Source: Paulinella micropora
Lineage: Eukaryota > Cercozoa > Imbricatea > Euglyphida
Assembly: GCA_009731375.1 (NCBI GenBank)
Contig: BJOX01000244.1
Span: forward strand, 303,745-337,340
Length of the DNA stretch: 33,596 nucleotides
Reading direction: 5' to 3'
A model generated the notes under the pieces. The model made no database searches. It was not told the origin of the DNA and worked only from the letters and a program-made list of their open reading frames with translations. The position numbers and the translations under genes are program-made. Each line of letters begins with the position of its first letter. Within the stretch, counting starts at the first letter, position 1. Of this stretch, positions 19,632 to 31,374 are shown piece after piece.

Positions 19632-20385
19632 CGTTCCGGGGCTAGTCGAACATCTCGACCGAGCAAAGACCTTTGAGGTGCTATAGTGTGTGTTGCCCTG
19701 GCTTTAATGTTATTCACCTTGTTCACAAAAGGGGCGGTTTTCTGTAACGGGTCGATCGGGATGGAGCCTGCATCGCTTACGCAGGTGCCCGCTGTGCGGC
19801 CACGGCTACTTAGCCTGTCCATTTCACTGTCATCTGCGTTAGTCACCTCTGTGACATTGTCTTTGGGTGGATATGAGGGTCCGCCTGTACATGATTGCGG
19901 ATGGTCGTCACTTCCCACGACTACTGTTGTACCCCTCTGTTATCCCTGGTTTCATCCCTGTGTAGCAGAGCTGTCTATGGAGGAGTCTGAGACCCCCTTA
20001 GAGCTGTCTATGAGTGGTGTAGGTGGGGAATCAACAACCCTACCCGTCGGTGGTGGGATACTGACTGTGGCCACCTGACCTGGCGTTGGTGAACTCGCCA
20101 ACCTATCTACCCTATCTATCGGCAGAGTCGTATCTACCCGTTTCGTGTCTACAGGTGGTGTGGATGCGATCGTGACTGTCTCACTCGTTGACGGTGCAGC
20201 GGTGGCCGCTGACCCGATCCGACGGTGGCTTGTCCGCGATTTCCACTACCTTAGTTGCAGGTGGGGCCCTAACCTCCAGTCCGCTCTTAACGACGTGTGT
20301 GTCACCGTCTGCGATGGCTACCAACGGGTCTGAGAAGCGTGCGCGCTTGCTAGCCCTGGGTTGTGCCTGTGCGAGAGGTTGTCCA
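19632..20385 (-). pseudogene. Gag-protease spacer broken by frameshifts
   Basis: Open pieces alternate between frames. 20380-20181 contains KRARFSDPLVAIADGDTHVV. About 20215-19965 is a Thr/Pro/Asp-rich linker in another frame (PPVDTKRVDTTLPIDRVD). 19918-19640 contains DNVTEVTNADDSEMDRLSS. The low-complexity Pro/Ser/Thr composition suits a linker. At least three indels or stops are needed to explain the layout, or part of it is non-coding between gag and pol. Confidence 0.5.
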
Positions 20386-21410
20386 TCACTTGCCGTATTT
20401 TCGTTTCTTGGACTTCTGTCCTGCTGGCTGGCTTGGGCCTGCACAGCACGTGACGCGTTGCGAGCTTTTGCGTTTGCGTTTGCGTGCGGTGCGTGTACCC
20501 ATCTGGGCCAGGAGGTACTCCTGTCCAGGCATGTACGCCGCGTATCTCTCCGCCGCCGAGAACTGGCTCTTGAGCGTATCGGCCTCCGCGTCAAAGGCCG
20601 CATACCATCCCGCCACCTGCCCGTTTGGTACTAACGAGACCCGCCCATGCTCGTCCACGTCTGGGAAGGGCAATTTGAGGTGTGCCTGCTGCTTTGGGCA
20701 GGGCACCCAATCGCCGTCTTCCGGCTTCTTAACCTTCGACTCTCCCGCCTTGTATCGGCGTATGTACCGTCTCATCGCAATTGGGTGTTGCGGGGTGCCC
20801 GGGTAAGTTTGCCATCGTTGACACGACTCACTCATGAGGCACGGCCATACCCAGAATCGTGTATCCGGTAGGGCATTGAATGCCAACGCATGATGAAAAT
20901 AATCGCATATGACATTTGTTTTGTTCGGTGGAGGATTGCCAATCTGCTCCATTGGATGCCATATGGACAGCGATTCGGACCCTGGTCGATGGGGTATGAG
21001 CTGAGCGGTTGGCTTGTTGGGCGCGGGATGACGCGTGTTTTCCTCTTCTTCTTGCCCGCTGACTGAGTCGCGGGCGGGGCCCCCTGGGTCGGAGCCGCCG
21101 GCGGGAAGAAGGGGCAATATGGGAGGCAGTACGGGTGGTGGTGTGTAGAAAGGCATGGTGAATTGTGGTGCCTGATATGTAGGAGGTGGTGATGTCACAC
21201 CCACTGGTGGTGGAGAATGAAATCCCGACTTGGTTGTCTGTGTGTATGGATTAGGGCTACCCCCTGCTGGAGATGATGTGTTGACGTAAGGATTCGGTGA
21301 TTGCCCACCACCCTGACCCCAGTACGGGTTCGATGAGCTTGACGAGCTCGATGACGAAGACCAATACGGGTTCGAGGAACTGGATGAGGATCTCTGATAG
21401 GGGCTGGACC
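20386..21410 (-). CDS. C-terminal part of Gag, Ser- and NPY-rich linker and basic tail
   Basis: The frame is open from about 21410. It starts with a Ser-rich stretch carrying three SNPYW/PNPY repeats (for example SNPYWSSSSSSSSSSNPYWG), then proline-rich sequence. A domain with scattered Cys/His follows (ICDYFHHAL, WPCLMSESC, WVPCPKQQ), and then a basic C-terminus (ARKRKRKSSQR, SKKRKYGK) suited to nucleic-acid binding or nuclear import. No classical CCHC knuckle is seen. The switch from the N-terminal Gag frame occurs at about 21400-21410 and needs a single-base shift. Confidence 0.65.
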
Positions 21411-23528
21411 CGTACTAGAGTAACCTCCCCAGGAATTGGACGTGACAAACGTGAGTATATCAAATTGGGGCTCGTTGGCCTTGGACTGATGGTCCGTCAA
21501 TGATATGCCCACCTCCTGCATCGCCTGTAACAGGAGATTAGCCCTCCTTCGTCGTTCTTCCGCATTGGCCGCGGAACCAAATATCTTCGTAACGAACTTC
21601 GCATCCCACCGAGCCACCTCGACTAACCGATTGATACGAAAGTTCAAGAGCGAGAACGTCCTATCATCGGCGTCTTGCGCTTTAGACAAGACTTGTCGGA
21701 TGTAATACTCCCCAGTCGTTCGGCCTCTAGTGGTGGTTGCTCTAGCGATGCCCTTGAGAACCGCCACCAACAACGTTGCCAAGTCGGTGCGAACGAGGGG
21801 AGTGATTAATTTCTGTGGGAGATCTATGATTTCGGTATGTGAGACGTTTGCCTCCCACATCCGCTGTGCCATAGATGACACGAGGTCCGCCACAATGACC
21901 GGGTCGCACATAAATTGCCAGTTTGCCCCCCNNNNNNNNNNATTTGCCCCCCGAACGACTCTGAATTGTTCAAGCAGGTAATGGGATCGCATGGTGGACT
22001 TCAATTGCCCACTGCGGATTAACCTACCCGCCTCTCCATCCCATTGGGGCCACTTATGTGTTAACAGGTCCTGTGAGGCCCATCGACTAGCTCTGTTGAC
22101 TAGTATTTGTTTGGTATCAGCGACGGTCAAGCTGAACTGTCCAACCGTGCTGTCCATACATGTGTAGCCCAACAGCAGCAAAATCCCATCCCCAAAGTCG
22201 ATATTGACCTGAGGGTTGTATTTGCCATAGCCGAAGGTTGCGGCCTTGTCTAACCTCTCCAAGGCCCGTTCCACGAGCTTGTTGTTCACCGGCTTCTGGT
22301 GTTCATTAGTGGTGGGGGGCTGGTTATTTCCTCCACCCCCACTACTGTTCCCTGGAGGCGGAACAACAACAGTCCGATGTAAGAAGACGAACTTCGTACC
22401 CTCTGGGGCAACGGTAGGTCTCCCATCATTACCATATGTGACATGCACTTCAGTCGCTAAGCGAATGCGAAGGATGTCACTTATAGTTTGGGCGACGAGC
22501 TCGCACATGGCACAATAATTGCACCAATAGAGCTTGACCGCTGGGTGAGGGGCGACCTTCATCTCCAAGGCCTTGCCATCAGGTTTGATAACCTTGTCGA
22601 ACGTCAAGTTGAACTTGATGTATTTGAACTTCGTGACCATTCGGTACACCCATGTCCATGAATGCTGCTCAAGCGTGTCAAGCAGCTCATTTAGGGTTTC
22701 CCGTGCTTGGGCAGCTTGTGGAGAGTTGTCCCCTGGGGGGAGAAGTTGCTGTTTCCAGCTTTTGGTTTCCGTAAGGGTGAGGTTCCATATGGCAATGGCC
22801 GCCCCCAGGTTACGAGCTGAGATTGAGTTCCAATTCTGTATTTCAGAAATAAACACTAACAACCCCGCACTATTTGGCCACTTCGTGTCCGTGGCGAGCT
22901 CTTTGTCAGCCGCCGCAGTGTATGGGAAAGTCAAAGTGGGCTGGATCTCTTTCTTGTCAACGAATAAGGTACTGAGCAACGCTTGGTACCTTTGGTGGTT
23001 AATGGCCCACGCTTCGTCCAGTAAAGAGTCCCGTACTACAGCTAGAGCCGAGTATAGGTCGATTATGTTTTGGATGGTCGCGACGCCATTGACCGTGAGG
23101 GCAGGGTGGTTCCGATGCACCACACCTATTGCTCCCTGGGTCTCACCATCATCGAACATACATCGTTGCCACTCCATCTCCTCATACTTGTTGTTAGGGT
23201 GGAGGTGTTGGTCTTTTTCCGAGGTATTGATCCCGTGTTCCTTATCGTCTGTCGGAGTCTCAGGCCATCCCTCGGCTGGACCACGATAACGATCAAGGAC
23301 AACCTTCGTCTGAACGTGACGCTCCGGGATCACTAACCCGTTGTCGGGTCCTCTCCATGGGGAACGAGGGGCAGTGACAGGTTCCTCCTGTGCTCTGCTT
23401 CCCCCCCGTGCTGGAGTGGAAAATGTCTCGCCTGAGGCGGTTTGTTCGACTTCGTCTGCTTCCTCAGACATGTCGAGGCGTGTAGCGGCGGATGGTCTCG
23501 TGGTAGAGCCTATCCATGTATGATGCAT
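21411..23528 (-). CDS. Gag, N-terminal and core part
   Basis: The first ORF after the leader starts at ATG 23528 (MHHTWIG; a second ATG gives MSEEADEVEQ). Position, length (about 700 residues before the shift) and lack of enzymatic motifs identify it as Gag, which forms the particle. The core is alpha-helical in appearance, with a Cys-rich spot LYWCNYCAMCELV and a Gly/Asn/Pro linker (PPPGNSSGGGGNNQPP). A 10-N gap at 21932-21941 interrupts it, with similar bases on both sides. The original frame stays open to 21195, but after about 21410 the other frame carries the natural-looking Ser/NPY sequence. No homologue is recognised by eye. Confidence 0.7.
21932..21941. other. 10-N assembly gap within Gag
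   Basis: TTTGCCCCCC occurs on both sides, again suggesting unmerged overlapping contigs. Reading frame is preserved across the Ns only if the gap size is wrong or the overlap is collapsed. Confidence 0.85.
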
Positions 23529-25122
23529 GGTGTCTTGCCCCTTGGGGGTGGAAAACGAGCAGTGTCGTGTGTTTCTTGTCGATCTATGTTGTCGTGTTCG
23601 TTGTGTTGTTCTGTGTTCCGTTCGGTGTGTTCAATGTTCGAATCCACCACCACTCACAACAACCCAACAACCAACCCGCAAACACACAACCAAACAGTCA
23701 AGGTGGAGGATGTACTCACCCCCCCTTGTCAGGGGAAGCCTTGCTGTCCTTGTCGTCGATCCAGACGATGTGTACGTGTGCACCCTGATAACGTGCACCA
23801 CACTTATGCTTCACAAACAAATTGGTTAGCCACCTTCTTCCACCCTCGTGTGTGCACGATCAAGAATCGTTCAAAAAGGTTTTGTCAATGAGCCTTTCAG
23901 GGTTCTGCCCAATGGGTCACTGGTATTGTCCTTTTTTGAGAGATTCTTTCCCAACTCAAAAAGCAACCGAAGCTTTGCCTTTTTGCAGCATGGGGGGTGT
24001 GTTTGTGAGCGTTCTCGTGTGTATGTATGTGTTCGTGTGTATCAAGTGCTGTCGACTCTTCACACCACAACGGCCGAAGCCTTGTGTGTAGCTCGGTGTC
24101 CGAGTTTGTTTTGTTGGTGATCTAATCGACACCACAAACACGTTGTTAGTGCTTGAGTGTGGTGTGATGAATGTGTCTCGTTTATGTGTGTACGAGAGCT
24201 TGTGTGTGTACTGCCAGAGTGCTGGTGACTCTTTACACACTTGTCGTTGGTGTCTTAGGAGCTGCTCGGTTTCCGAGTTTCTGTCCTTGTAGGGCTGTTC
24301 AATATCACACAACACGTTGGTAGTGCTTGGGTGTGATGTAAGGCGTGTGTTGTGTTTGTTTCTAACGAAAATAAAAATCGTCACAAAAACAACCTCCGTT
24401 ATCGCCTTACTGTGGCTGTTCTACACGTAAATTCCTTGGCCTATGTCTTGTCTGACTGGTCTACCACCTACCACCCTTTTAAGAGATGGCCACCTCTATT
24501 AGAGTTGGATGTGTGTAATGCACCGTTGAAACAGGTTTTATGCCAAATGAATTGCTGTATGTCTGTGTGTCGTTCGTCTCAGTGTTTTCCTGTGCCCTAT
24601 CCCATTGTGTGTGACGTGCTTCCGTGTGTGCAACGTTTGTTTGTGCAACGTGTTTATGGCAGTACAGACGATAGCTAGAGTGTGTAGGTGTTTGTTACAC
24701 TCCTTGTGAGGAGTGTGTGTAGTGATTAAGTGTAAGAGTGTTGACAGGACAGACAGGAGGGTCTATCCACTCCCCTTGTTTGTGTCTGTAAAGCACTTCT
24801 CTGACTCGATAATGTGTCGACAATCAATCCAGTGAACACTCTAGTGTTTCTATCCCACTGGATACACTTTCTGTGCTTCCCTACATTCCCCAAACGCCCT
24901 ACAGTAGGTGTCAAAAGTGTACAGACAACGAGTGTCTTGCAGTGCCGCTGTGCGGGGCATCTGTGCAAGATTTCACTGTTATTTTCGTGCAGCACACTCT
25001 CCTAACACCTCCCTCACTCCTTACCTACACTCCACCACTACACTTCCTTCTTACTTTGCTTGGGAAAGTGGCTTTTTCAATTTGCAAAATTGAATTTGGA
25101 GGATACGAAAAAAAAAATCCGA
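23529..25122 (-). promoter_or_regulatory. 5' leader of the LTR element
   Basis: This is 1.6 kb between the primer-site candidate and the Gag ATG. No coding frame is supported. It is rich in GT/CA words. It contains a diverged tandem duplication of about 173 bp with a conserved small hairpin in each copy: CTCGG/CCGAG at 24092-24104 and 24265-24277. A shared AACACGTTG(T/G)TAGTGCTT block follows each. A packaging or dimerisation role would fit the position but is inference. Confidence 0.65.
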
Positions 25123-25140
25123 GGCTAGGCTGGGACTCCA
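25123..25140 (-). promoter_or_regulatory. Candidate tRNA primer-binding site
   Basis: On the minus strand, three bases after the 5' LTR, the sequence TGGAGTCCCAGCCTAGCC begins with the TGG that pairs with a tRNA CCA end. The tRNA identity is not recognised, and an unusual T at the discriminator position would be implied, so the pairing length is uncertain. Confidence 0.55.
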
Positions 25141-25143
25141 CTT

Positions 25144-25530
25144 TTGTCGGTTACAATCAAAAGATATTATTTATTGATAGCCGGGGTATTCGTCCTTCCA
25201 AATCCAAAACACTCTGAAAATAACCTAATCTAAGAATCCTCCTCCACAGAGAGAGGAAACCAGTATGGCGGAAAATGTAGGAGACTGTCAGAGCCAAGCA
25301 ACAAAAAGGAAACAGAGAGGCATTTCCCATGTGTCACACCTAACGGTAATATTAAACGGCTTAAAAAAGTAGTACCGGTCGTGAATCGTAATATTATCGA
25401 TTTCAACCGGCTCAAAAGTATATAAATAAAAACTGATATAACTACATCTTAAAGAGATATAGCTCTTCTATACATCACTGTGTATAGGGGTATAAGAAAA
25501 GGACGCATATTTACCTATCTGCGCCTACAA
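25144..25530 (-). repeat. 5' LTR of the 16.4-kb retrotransposon
   Basis: This 387-bp direct copy of 9088-9468 differs at 6 bases and by a 6-base insertion (AATCTAAGAA region). It has the same termini and the same AATAAA and TATA-like sites as the other LTR, and would drive transcription leftwards. Confidence 0.92.
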
Positions 25531-25534
25531 GTTT
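25531..25534. repeat. Right target-site duplication (GTTT)
   Basis: It matches 9084-9087 on the other side of the element. The match survives even though the element interior is inverted, so the two outer ends belong to one insertion. Confidence 0.65.
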
Positions 25535-26633
25535 GACTCGAAGTTACTCGAATGGCAAAGCCAACACTAATGAACCTCAGGCATAGGGCGATGAAATTAC
25601 ATATGATCCAAGATAATCCATCGTGGTAAATGTAGGCCATTCTGGTGTTTGGTGTGGTGCGTTGGGCCTCTTTTTCTGTTGATTTTTCAACAATCCACTT
25701 TTTTGGTATTAATACCGGATGCAGTATTTGACGTGGGCCAAACGTTCCCGCACCATAAATAACGATAAATATTTGTATGCCATATTTGGTGGTTTTTGGC
25801 GTTAAGTGGGTGCCCCCCTTAAGAACGCGCAGTTCTGCTGGCAGCCTCAGTCATGGTCTGAGAGTACCGGTATTTGACATACATATTTCAACTGAGCCCG
25901 GACACAGGCGGAAAGGAGACCCCACAGTGTCTGCTGATAAGTTGGTACTGTTACAAACGTACCGCAGTTCTCTCTCTCTCTCTCTCCCTCTCTCTCTTAC
26001 ACACTCACGCGCGCTCGTTCTGTTATAAGGTTTTGGTTTTAATTATTCGCGTTTTTTGTAATTCGCGGCACAAGACTGCCACCTCGTCCATATCAAGCAA
26101 GAGCCGGATCGGGCTGAGGTTACGTAAAGCAGCAGGTCCTGACGCAGTCTAGTCGCTGACCTAGCATCAGCCGAATGCGCCTCCTGGCTTGCGCGGATGA
26201 GGTATAGCGCGCATTGTTAAAACGCGAATTATTAAAACCAAAACCTTACGCGATCAGAATACACGAGCACTCACGACAAGGTTTTAGCAATATTGACGAT
26301 TGAATAATTTTCATCGCGATTAAGGGCGGAAGGCAACAGTGCCAGAGGACCAATAGAATCAGTTGACTTTGACAATAAGGCACCACCGCTGGGGGCAGGA
26401 CCATTGAAAAGAAAATCATCGTAAGGCTTGGAATTTTGAAAAGAGGTTAAAAAGATGCTAAGAATTTCCAAGAGAGTGAGTGCTGTCAGTCCGCAGTCAC
26501 CACCAGGCACATATACACTGGGCAAACGGAATCTACTGCTTTGCCTACTCTAATAAGATATATCTTTAGCTTGAGCCCGCACAAATGTTGGAGTCGGATG
26601 TTTACATTTGTGTTCCAGCAGCACTTTTCTGGA

Positions 26634-26669
<36 letters not shown>

Positions 26670-26819
26670 TAGAGACAAACACACACACACAAACAGGAGG
26701 GGGGGCAGGCGGAGGAAGCGAAGGGGAGGGGTTGATCGGAGAATCTGGTAATGTGTGGGGGTTGAGAAGCCCTGGGGCTTGCAGAAAAAAGAGGGAAGAA
26801 AGCAAGGGCGACTGGCGGC
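25535..26819. other. Spacer with short microsatellites and a MITE-like inverted repeat
   Basis: No gene is supported. TC-rich (25970-26000) and GA-rich (26636-26671) runs occur. A minus frame at 26525-26271 (contains NSKPYDDFLFNGPAPSGGAL) reads smoothly but has no recognised domain or splice context. The region lies downstream of the EF-hand gene's stop at 26820. Confidence 0.5.
26026..26248. mobile_element. MITE-like element with 30-bp terminal inverted repeats
   Basis: The left arm 26026-26055 (TAAGGTTTTGGTTTTAATTA...) is the inverse of 26219-26248 with one mismatch, enclosing about 163 bp without coding potential. Weaker inverted similarity (GCTCGT, TCTG) continues outside the arms. No unambiguous target duplication was found, so the family is unknown. 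Confidence 0.6.
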
Positions 26820-28675
<1,856 letters not shown>

Positions 28676-28708
28676 CTAAACATACACACACCAAGAGAGT
28701 ACAAGACT

Positions 28709-28842
28709 ATGGTGATGGTGGTGGCGTGGTGATGGTGGCGGTGATGAATGATGATAATGAATGATGATGAATGATGATGATGATGATGATGATGATAACA
28801 ACAACAACAACAATAATAATAATAACAATAATAATAATAATA
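28709..28842. repeat. Compound GGT/ATG/ACA/AAT microsatellite
   Basis: Trinucleotide runs change from GGTGATG-type through GATGAT and AACAAC to AATAAT. It lies immediately upstream (in gene sense) of the penultimate EF-hand exon. Confidence 0.95.
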
Positions 28843-29016
28843 ATGTATCTCCTGCCAATTGCTGAGCCAAAAGGCCATGTGCATCCAGTCCTCCATTCCA
28901 TAAGGAAAGTCTCCACACCAATCGGTAGAATAAAGGAAGTGACGGCATAGAACATTACTCTAGGAGCTTTATACCAATCAGCCCATGGAAAGGACCGATG
29001 GGCTATGTACTCCCTA

Positions 29017-29018
<2 letters not shown>
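28843..29018 (-). repeat. Candidate interspersed repeat family 3, bounded by AAT arrays
   Basis: A unique ~170-base stretch sits between two AAT arrays. On the minus strand it ends in (ATT)n like the other short elements here. It contains TGGCTCAGCAATTGGCAGG, similar to a tRNA D-arm/A box, but near its end, so this may be chance. Only one copy is in the window. Confidence 0.35.
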
Positions 29019-29077
<59 letters not shown>

Positions 29078-29091
29078 TTAATAATAATACT
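29019..29091. repeat. (AAT)n microsatellite
   Basis: A nearly pure AAT run with an ATTAAT interruption near 29083. It forms the tail, read as ATT, of the family-2 copy on the minus strand. Confidence 0.95.
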
Positions 29092-29499
29092 ATATCTGAG
29101 GCGTACTGATGCAGCTAATGGCATATCCTCAACGGACATAAGCCTCCAATACCCTTGTTCGAGGTCCTCCACCCCCCCGTGTCAGTCTCTCGCCTGATGA
29201 TCGGGGCCACCGATGGAGCTCCTGAGGGCAAGACTGCACTAAGCCGAGGTTATTCCGCAGTCCCAGCAACCTCTTGCAAGACGTCACCGAATGTGCAAGT
29301 GCATACACCAAGCGCGGTTGCTAGAGCTGCCTCGAAACCCCACCCATAACAATCTGGTGTCTGCTGGGTCCTGGGCTATCAACCAGCATATGCGGAGTTT
29401 AAGATCTTTTACGCGCGCAACGACCCTCCTCCCCAGCATCTACCACCAAAGGGTTATGAGTTGGCGTCACAGTTTAACGCCTTGAGGCCATTGGGCTGG
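29092..29499 (-). repeat. Interspersed repeat family 2, copy B
   Basis: Inverse orientation to copy A at 27217. It starts at CAGCCCAATGGCC (29499), is about 408 bp long, and ends at the AAT/ATT array. It shows the 3' part that copy A loses in the gap. No ORF is supported. Confidence 0.75.
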
Positions 29500-29577
29500 A
29501 ACTCTGTTTAGCAAGTGTGACTAGGTTTTTTCATCGGGATTTCCCTCAAATATGTCACAGTCAACACTCCAAATATT

Positions 29578-29579
29578 AA

Positions 29580-29617
<38 letters not shown>

Positions 29618-29637
29618 ATAATAATAATAATAATAAT
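29578..29637. repeat. (ACT)n then (AAT)n microsatellite
   Basis: About 13 ACT units pass directly into about 7 AAT units. Confidence 0.95.
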
Positions 29638-29703
29638 CCCTGAAAGGTGTTGTTAGTAGGGGGTGGGGGGTTTGAGGGGAGGGAGAAAATGCCACCCCGC
29701 ATT

Positions 29704-30058
29704 TTCGCACCCCTGTCCCTATAAATCATGGTTTGTGGGAACCAGGAGAAGTTGGGAGCTCATATTTGCAGGGTGGCTAGCCCCAGACTCGATCTTGATG
29801 CTGATATAAATTTTTTTGGAATTCATGCAAATATTTGCGTTAGGGCATTGTCCTGAATGCCAAAATTCCTTGTTTTTTTTGGTCTTTTTGCACCCCCTGT
29901 CCCTAAAAATCATGGTTTGTGGGAACCAGGAGGAGTTGGGAGCTCATATTGACAGGGTGGCTAGCCCCAGACTCGATGTTGATGCTGATATAATTTTTTT
30001 TTGGAATTCACACAAATATTTGCGTTAGGGGAGTGTCCTGAATGCCAAAATTCCTTTT
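29704..30058. repeat. 183-bp tandem duplication
   Basis: 29704-29873 and 29888-30058 are nearly identical (GTCCCTAWAAATCATGGTTT, then TGGCTAGCCCCAGACTCGAT, then CTGAATGCCAAAATTCC). No coding meaning was found. Confidence 0.88.
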
Positions 30059-30072
30059 TTTTGGGAGTACTT

Positions 30073-30850
30073 GCCGGTACTTCCTGTAATTGAACGTACC
30101 CTGTGGACGGGGAAGGAGGGGTCCGGCCCCCGCCCAACACACACACAAAGTCCTGCAATTGTACGTACCCGTTTTGGTCGCGGGTGGCACACAAACCAGA
30201 AAATTGAGGTCTTTGTGCCACCAGGCGCCGTTTGCGCACACCAGAGGGATTTAGCGGCTGATATATGTTGTATCTGACACTTCTTGATAAGCTCTCTTCA
30301 AAAATATAAAAACTGTGGCGCCGGGTGGCGCAAAAACCAGAAAATTCAGGTTTTTGTGCCACCAGGCGCCGTTCGCGCACACCAGAGTTTGAGGCTGATG
30401 TTTGGTGTACCCGACACCTCTCGGTGAGCTCTCTCCGGAGATCCAAAACTTTTGGTGCCGGGTGGCACAAAAACCAGAGATTTTAGGTTTTTGTGCCACC
30501 AGAGCTTACACTTGCGTTCTGCTGGTACCTCCGGCAATGGAACGTACCCTGTCGACGGGGAAGGGGGGTCCGGGGGGCCTCCCCCCAGGAACCCCAGCCC
30601 GGTAATCGTACGTGCCCCACGCAAATTAGCCGGCACCAAAACGAATAGCTGAGAATGCTCCAAGGCTCTAAGAGTTGTGCCGGCAGGGTTTATGCCGGTT
30701 ACCTCCGGCAAGTGAACGTACCCTGTCGACTGTGGAACGGGGGGGTCCGGGGGTCCCGGGAACCGCAGCCCCGCAATTGTACGTACCCGAAGTGAATTCG
30801 CCGGGACCAAAATGAATGGCTGAGATTGCTCCAAGGCTGTAAAAGTTGTG
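30073..30850. repeat. Mosaic of tandem modules: hairpin module (x3) inside a GTACC module (x3)
   Basis: The GTACC module (GGTACYTCC..., AACGTACCCTGT, GGGGTCCGG, CAATYGTACGTACCC) occurs at about 30073, 30524 and 30697; the last two have a 174-bp period. Between the first two lie three hairpins at 30183-30222, 30324-30363 and 30461-30500. The third has a perfect 15-bp stem, GGTGGCACAAAAACC with its complement, and a 10-base loop. Some minus-strand frames stay open across the 174-bp repeat, giving a repeated TGYV(H/P)LPEV, but I do not treat this as coding. Confidence 0.85.
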
Positions 30851-30953
30851 CATGTGAGAATGAGAGGAAAAACGACCTTAGGAAGTGGAGGGGGGAGGGG
30901 GGGGGGGCGCACCGCAAACCATCCTTTCAGGTGTTGGCGCAGCCCCTGTTTAC

Positions 30954-31017
<64 letters not shown>
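30954..31017. repeat. (AAT)n microsatellite, tail of the minus-strand SINE
   Basis: A pure AAT run; read on the minus strand it is the ATT tail that follows GAGAAGCACT. Confidence 0.95.
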
Positions 31018-31273
31018 GTGCTTCTCTGTCAATGGCTGATGCATTTCTGCACATGCGCCTCCATCGTCTCACCCGTGAGGGGAGTACGAAGAATTGACGA
31101 TAAGCTCTAATGACACCCCCGCAAGGGCAGTTCCAACACTTCCAGACGGGCCGGTATGTTCAATGAAAATACTGGTCCAGACGGATCGGTACGTTCAATG
31201 AAAATACTGGTGGCACCGACGGGAATCGAACTGGCGACAGGGCCCAGATGGTAGAACTTGACCACTGGGCAAT
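31018..31273 (-). mobile_element. tRNA-derived SINE-like element, family 1, with A and B boxes
   Basis: On the minus strand the head reads TTGCCCAGTGG (A box, 31273-31263; 10 of 11 positions fit TRGYNNARNGG). About 41 nt further on is AGTTCGATTCC (B box, 31232-31222), then CGTCGGTGCCA (tRNA acceptor-like end, about 31211). This spacing is that of a tRNA. A ~190-base body follows, with a 35-bp unit repeated twice (31142-31176 and 31177-31211), then an (ATT)n tail. RNA polymerase III transcription from the boxes is expected for the class. The second copy is at 28078-28256. Confidence 0.75.
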
Positions 31274-31322
31274 AATAATAATAATAATGATAACAATAAT
31301 AATGATAATAATAATAATAATA

Positions 31323-31353
<31 letters not shown>

Positions 31354-31374
31354 TTATTATTATTATTATTATTT
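31274..31374. repeat. (AAT)n passing into (ATT)n
   Basis: Imperfect AAT units run to about 31352, then switch to ATT units up to 31373. The two halves are complementary and could form a long hairpin. Confidence 0.93.

Larger units (their letters stand above)
9088..25530 (-). mobile_element. 16.4-kb Ty3/gypsy-type LTR retrotransposon with an internally inverted segment and an extra ORF
   Basis: Two direct LTRs bound the element and 4-bp GTTT duplications flank it. A polypurine tract abuts the left LTR and a TGG-starting primer-site candidate lies next to the right LTR, so the element reads right to left. Domain order on the minus strand is leader, Gag, protease (DTG), reverse transcriptase (YIDD), RNase H, linker. 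Integrase and accessory ORFs are on the plus strand inside 11.1-16.2 kb, bounded by inverted copies of one 62-bp sequence. If that block is flipped, pol has the Ty3/gypsy order PR-RT-RH-INT, followed by accessory ORFs. LTR divergence (6 substitutions in 381 aligned bases plus a 6-base indel) implies a fairly recent insertion, yet coding frames are broken in several places. At over 16 kb it is long for the group. Whether the inversion is genomic or an assembly error is open. Confidence 0.9.

Noticed and set aside
17371-23891. Numerous plus-strand frames of 60-238 residues
   Set aside because: They are antisense shadows of gag and pol on the minus strand; none has a domain.
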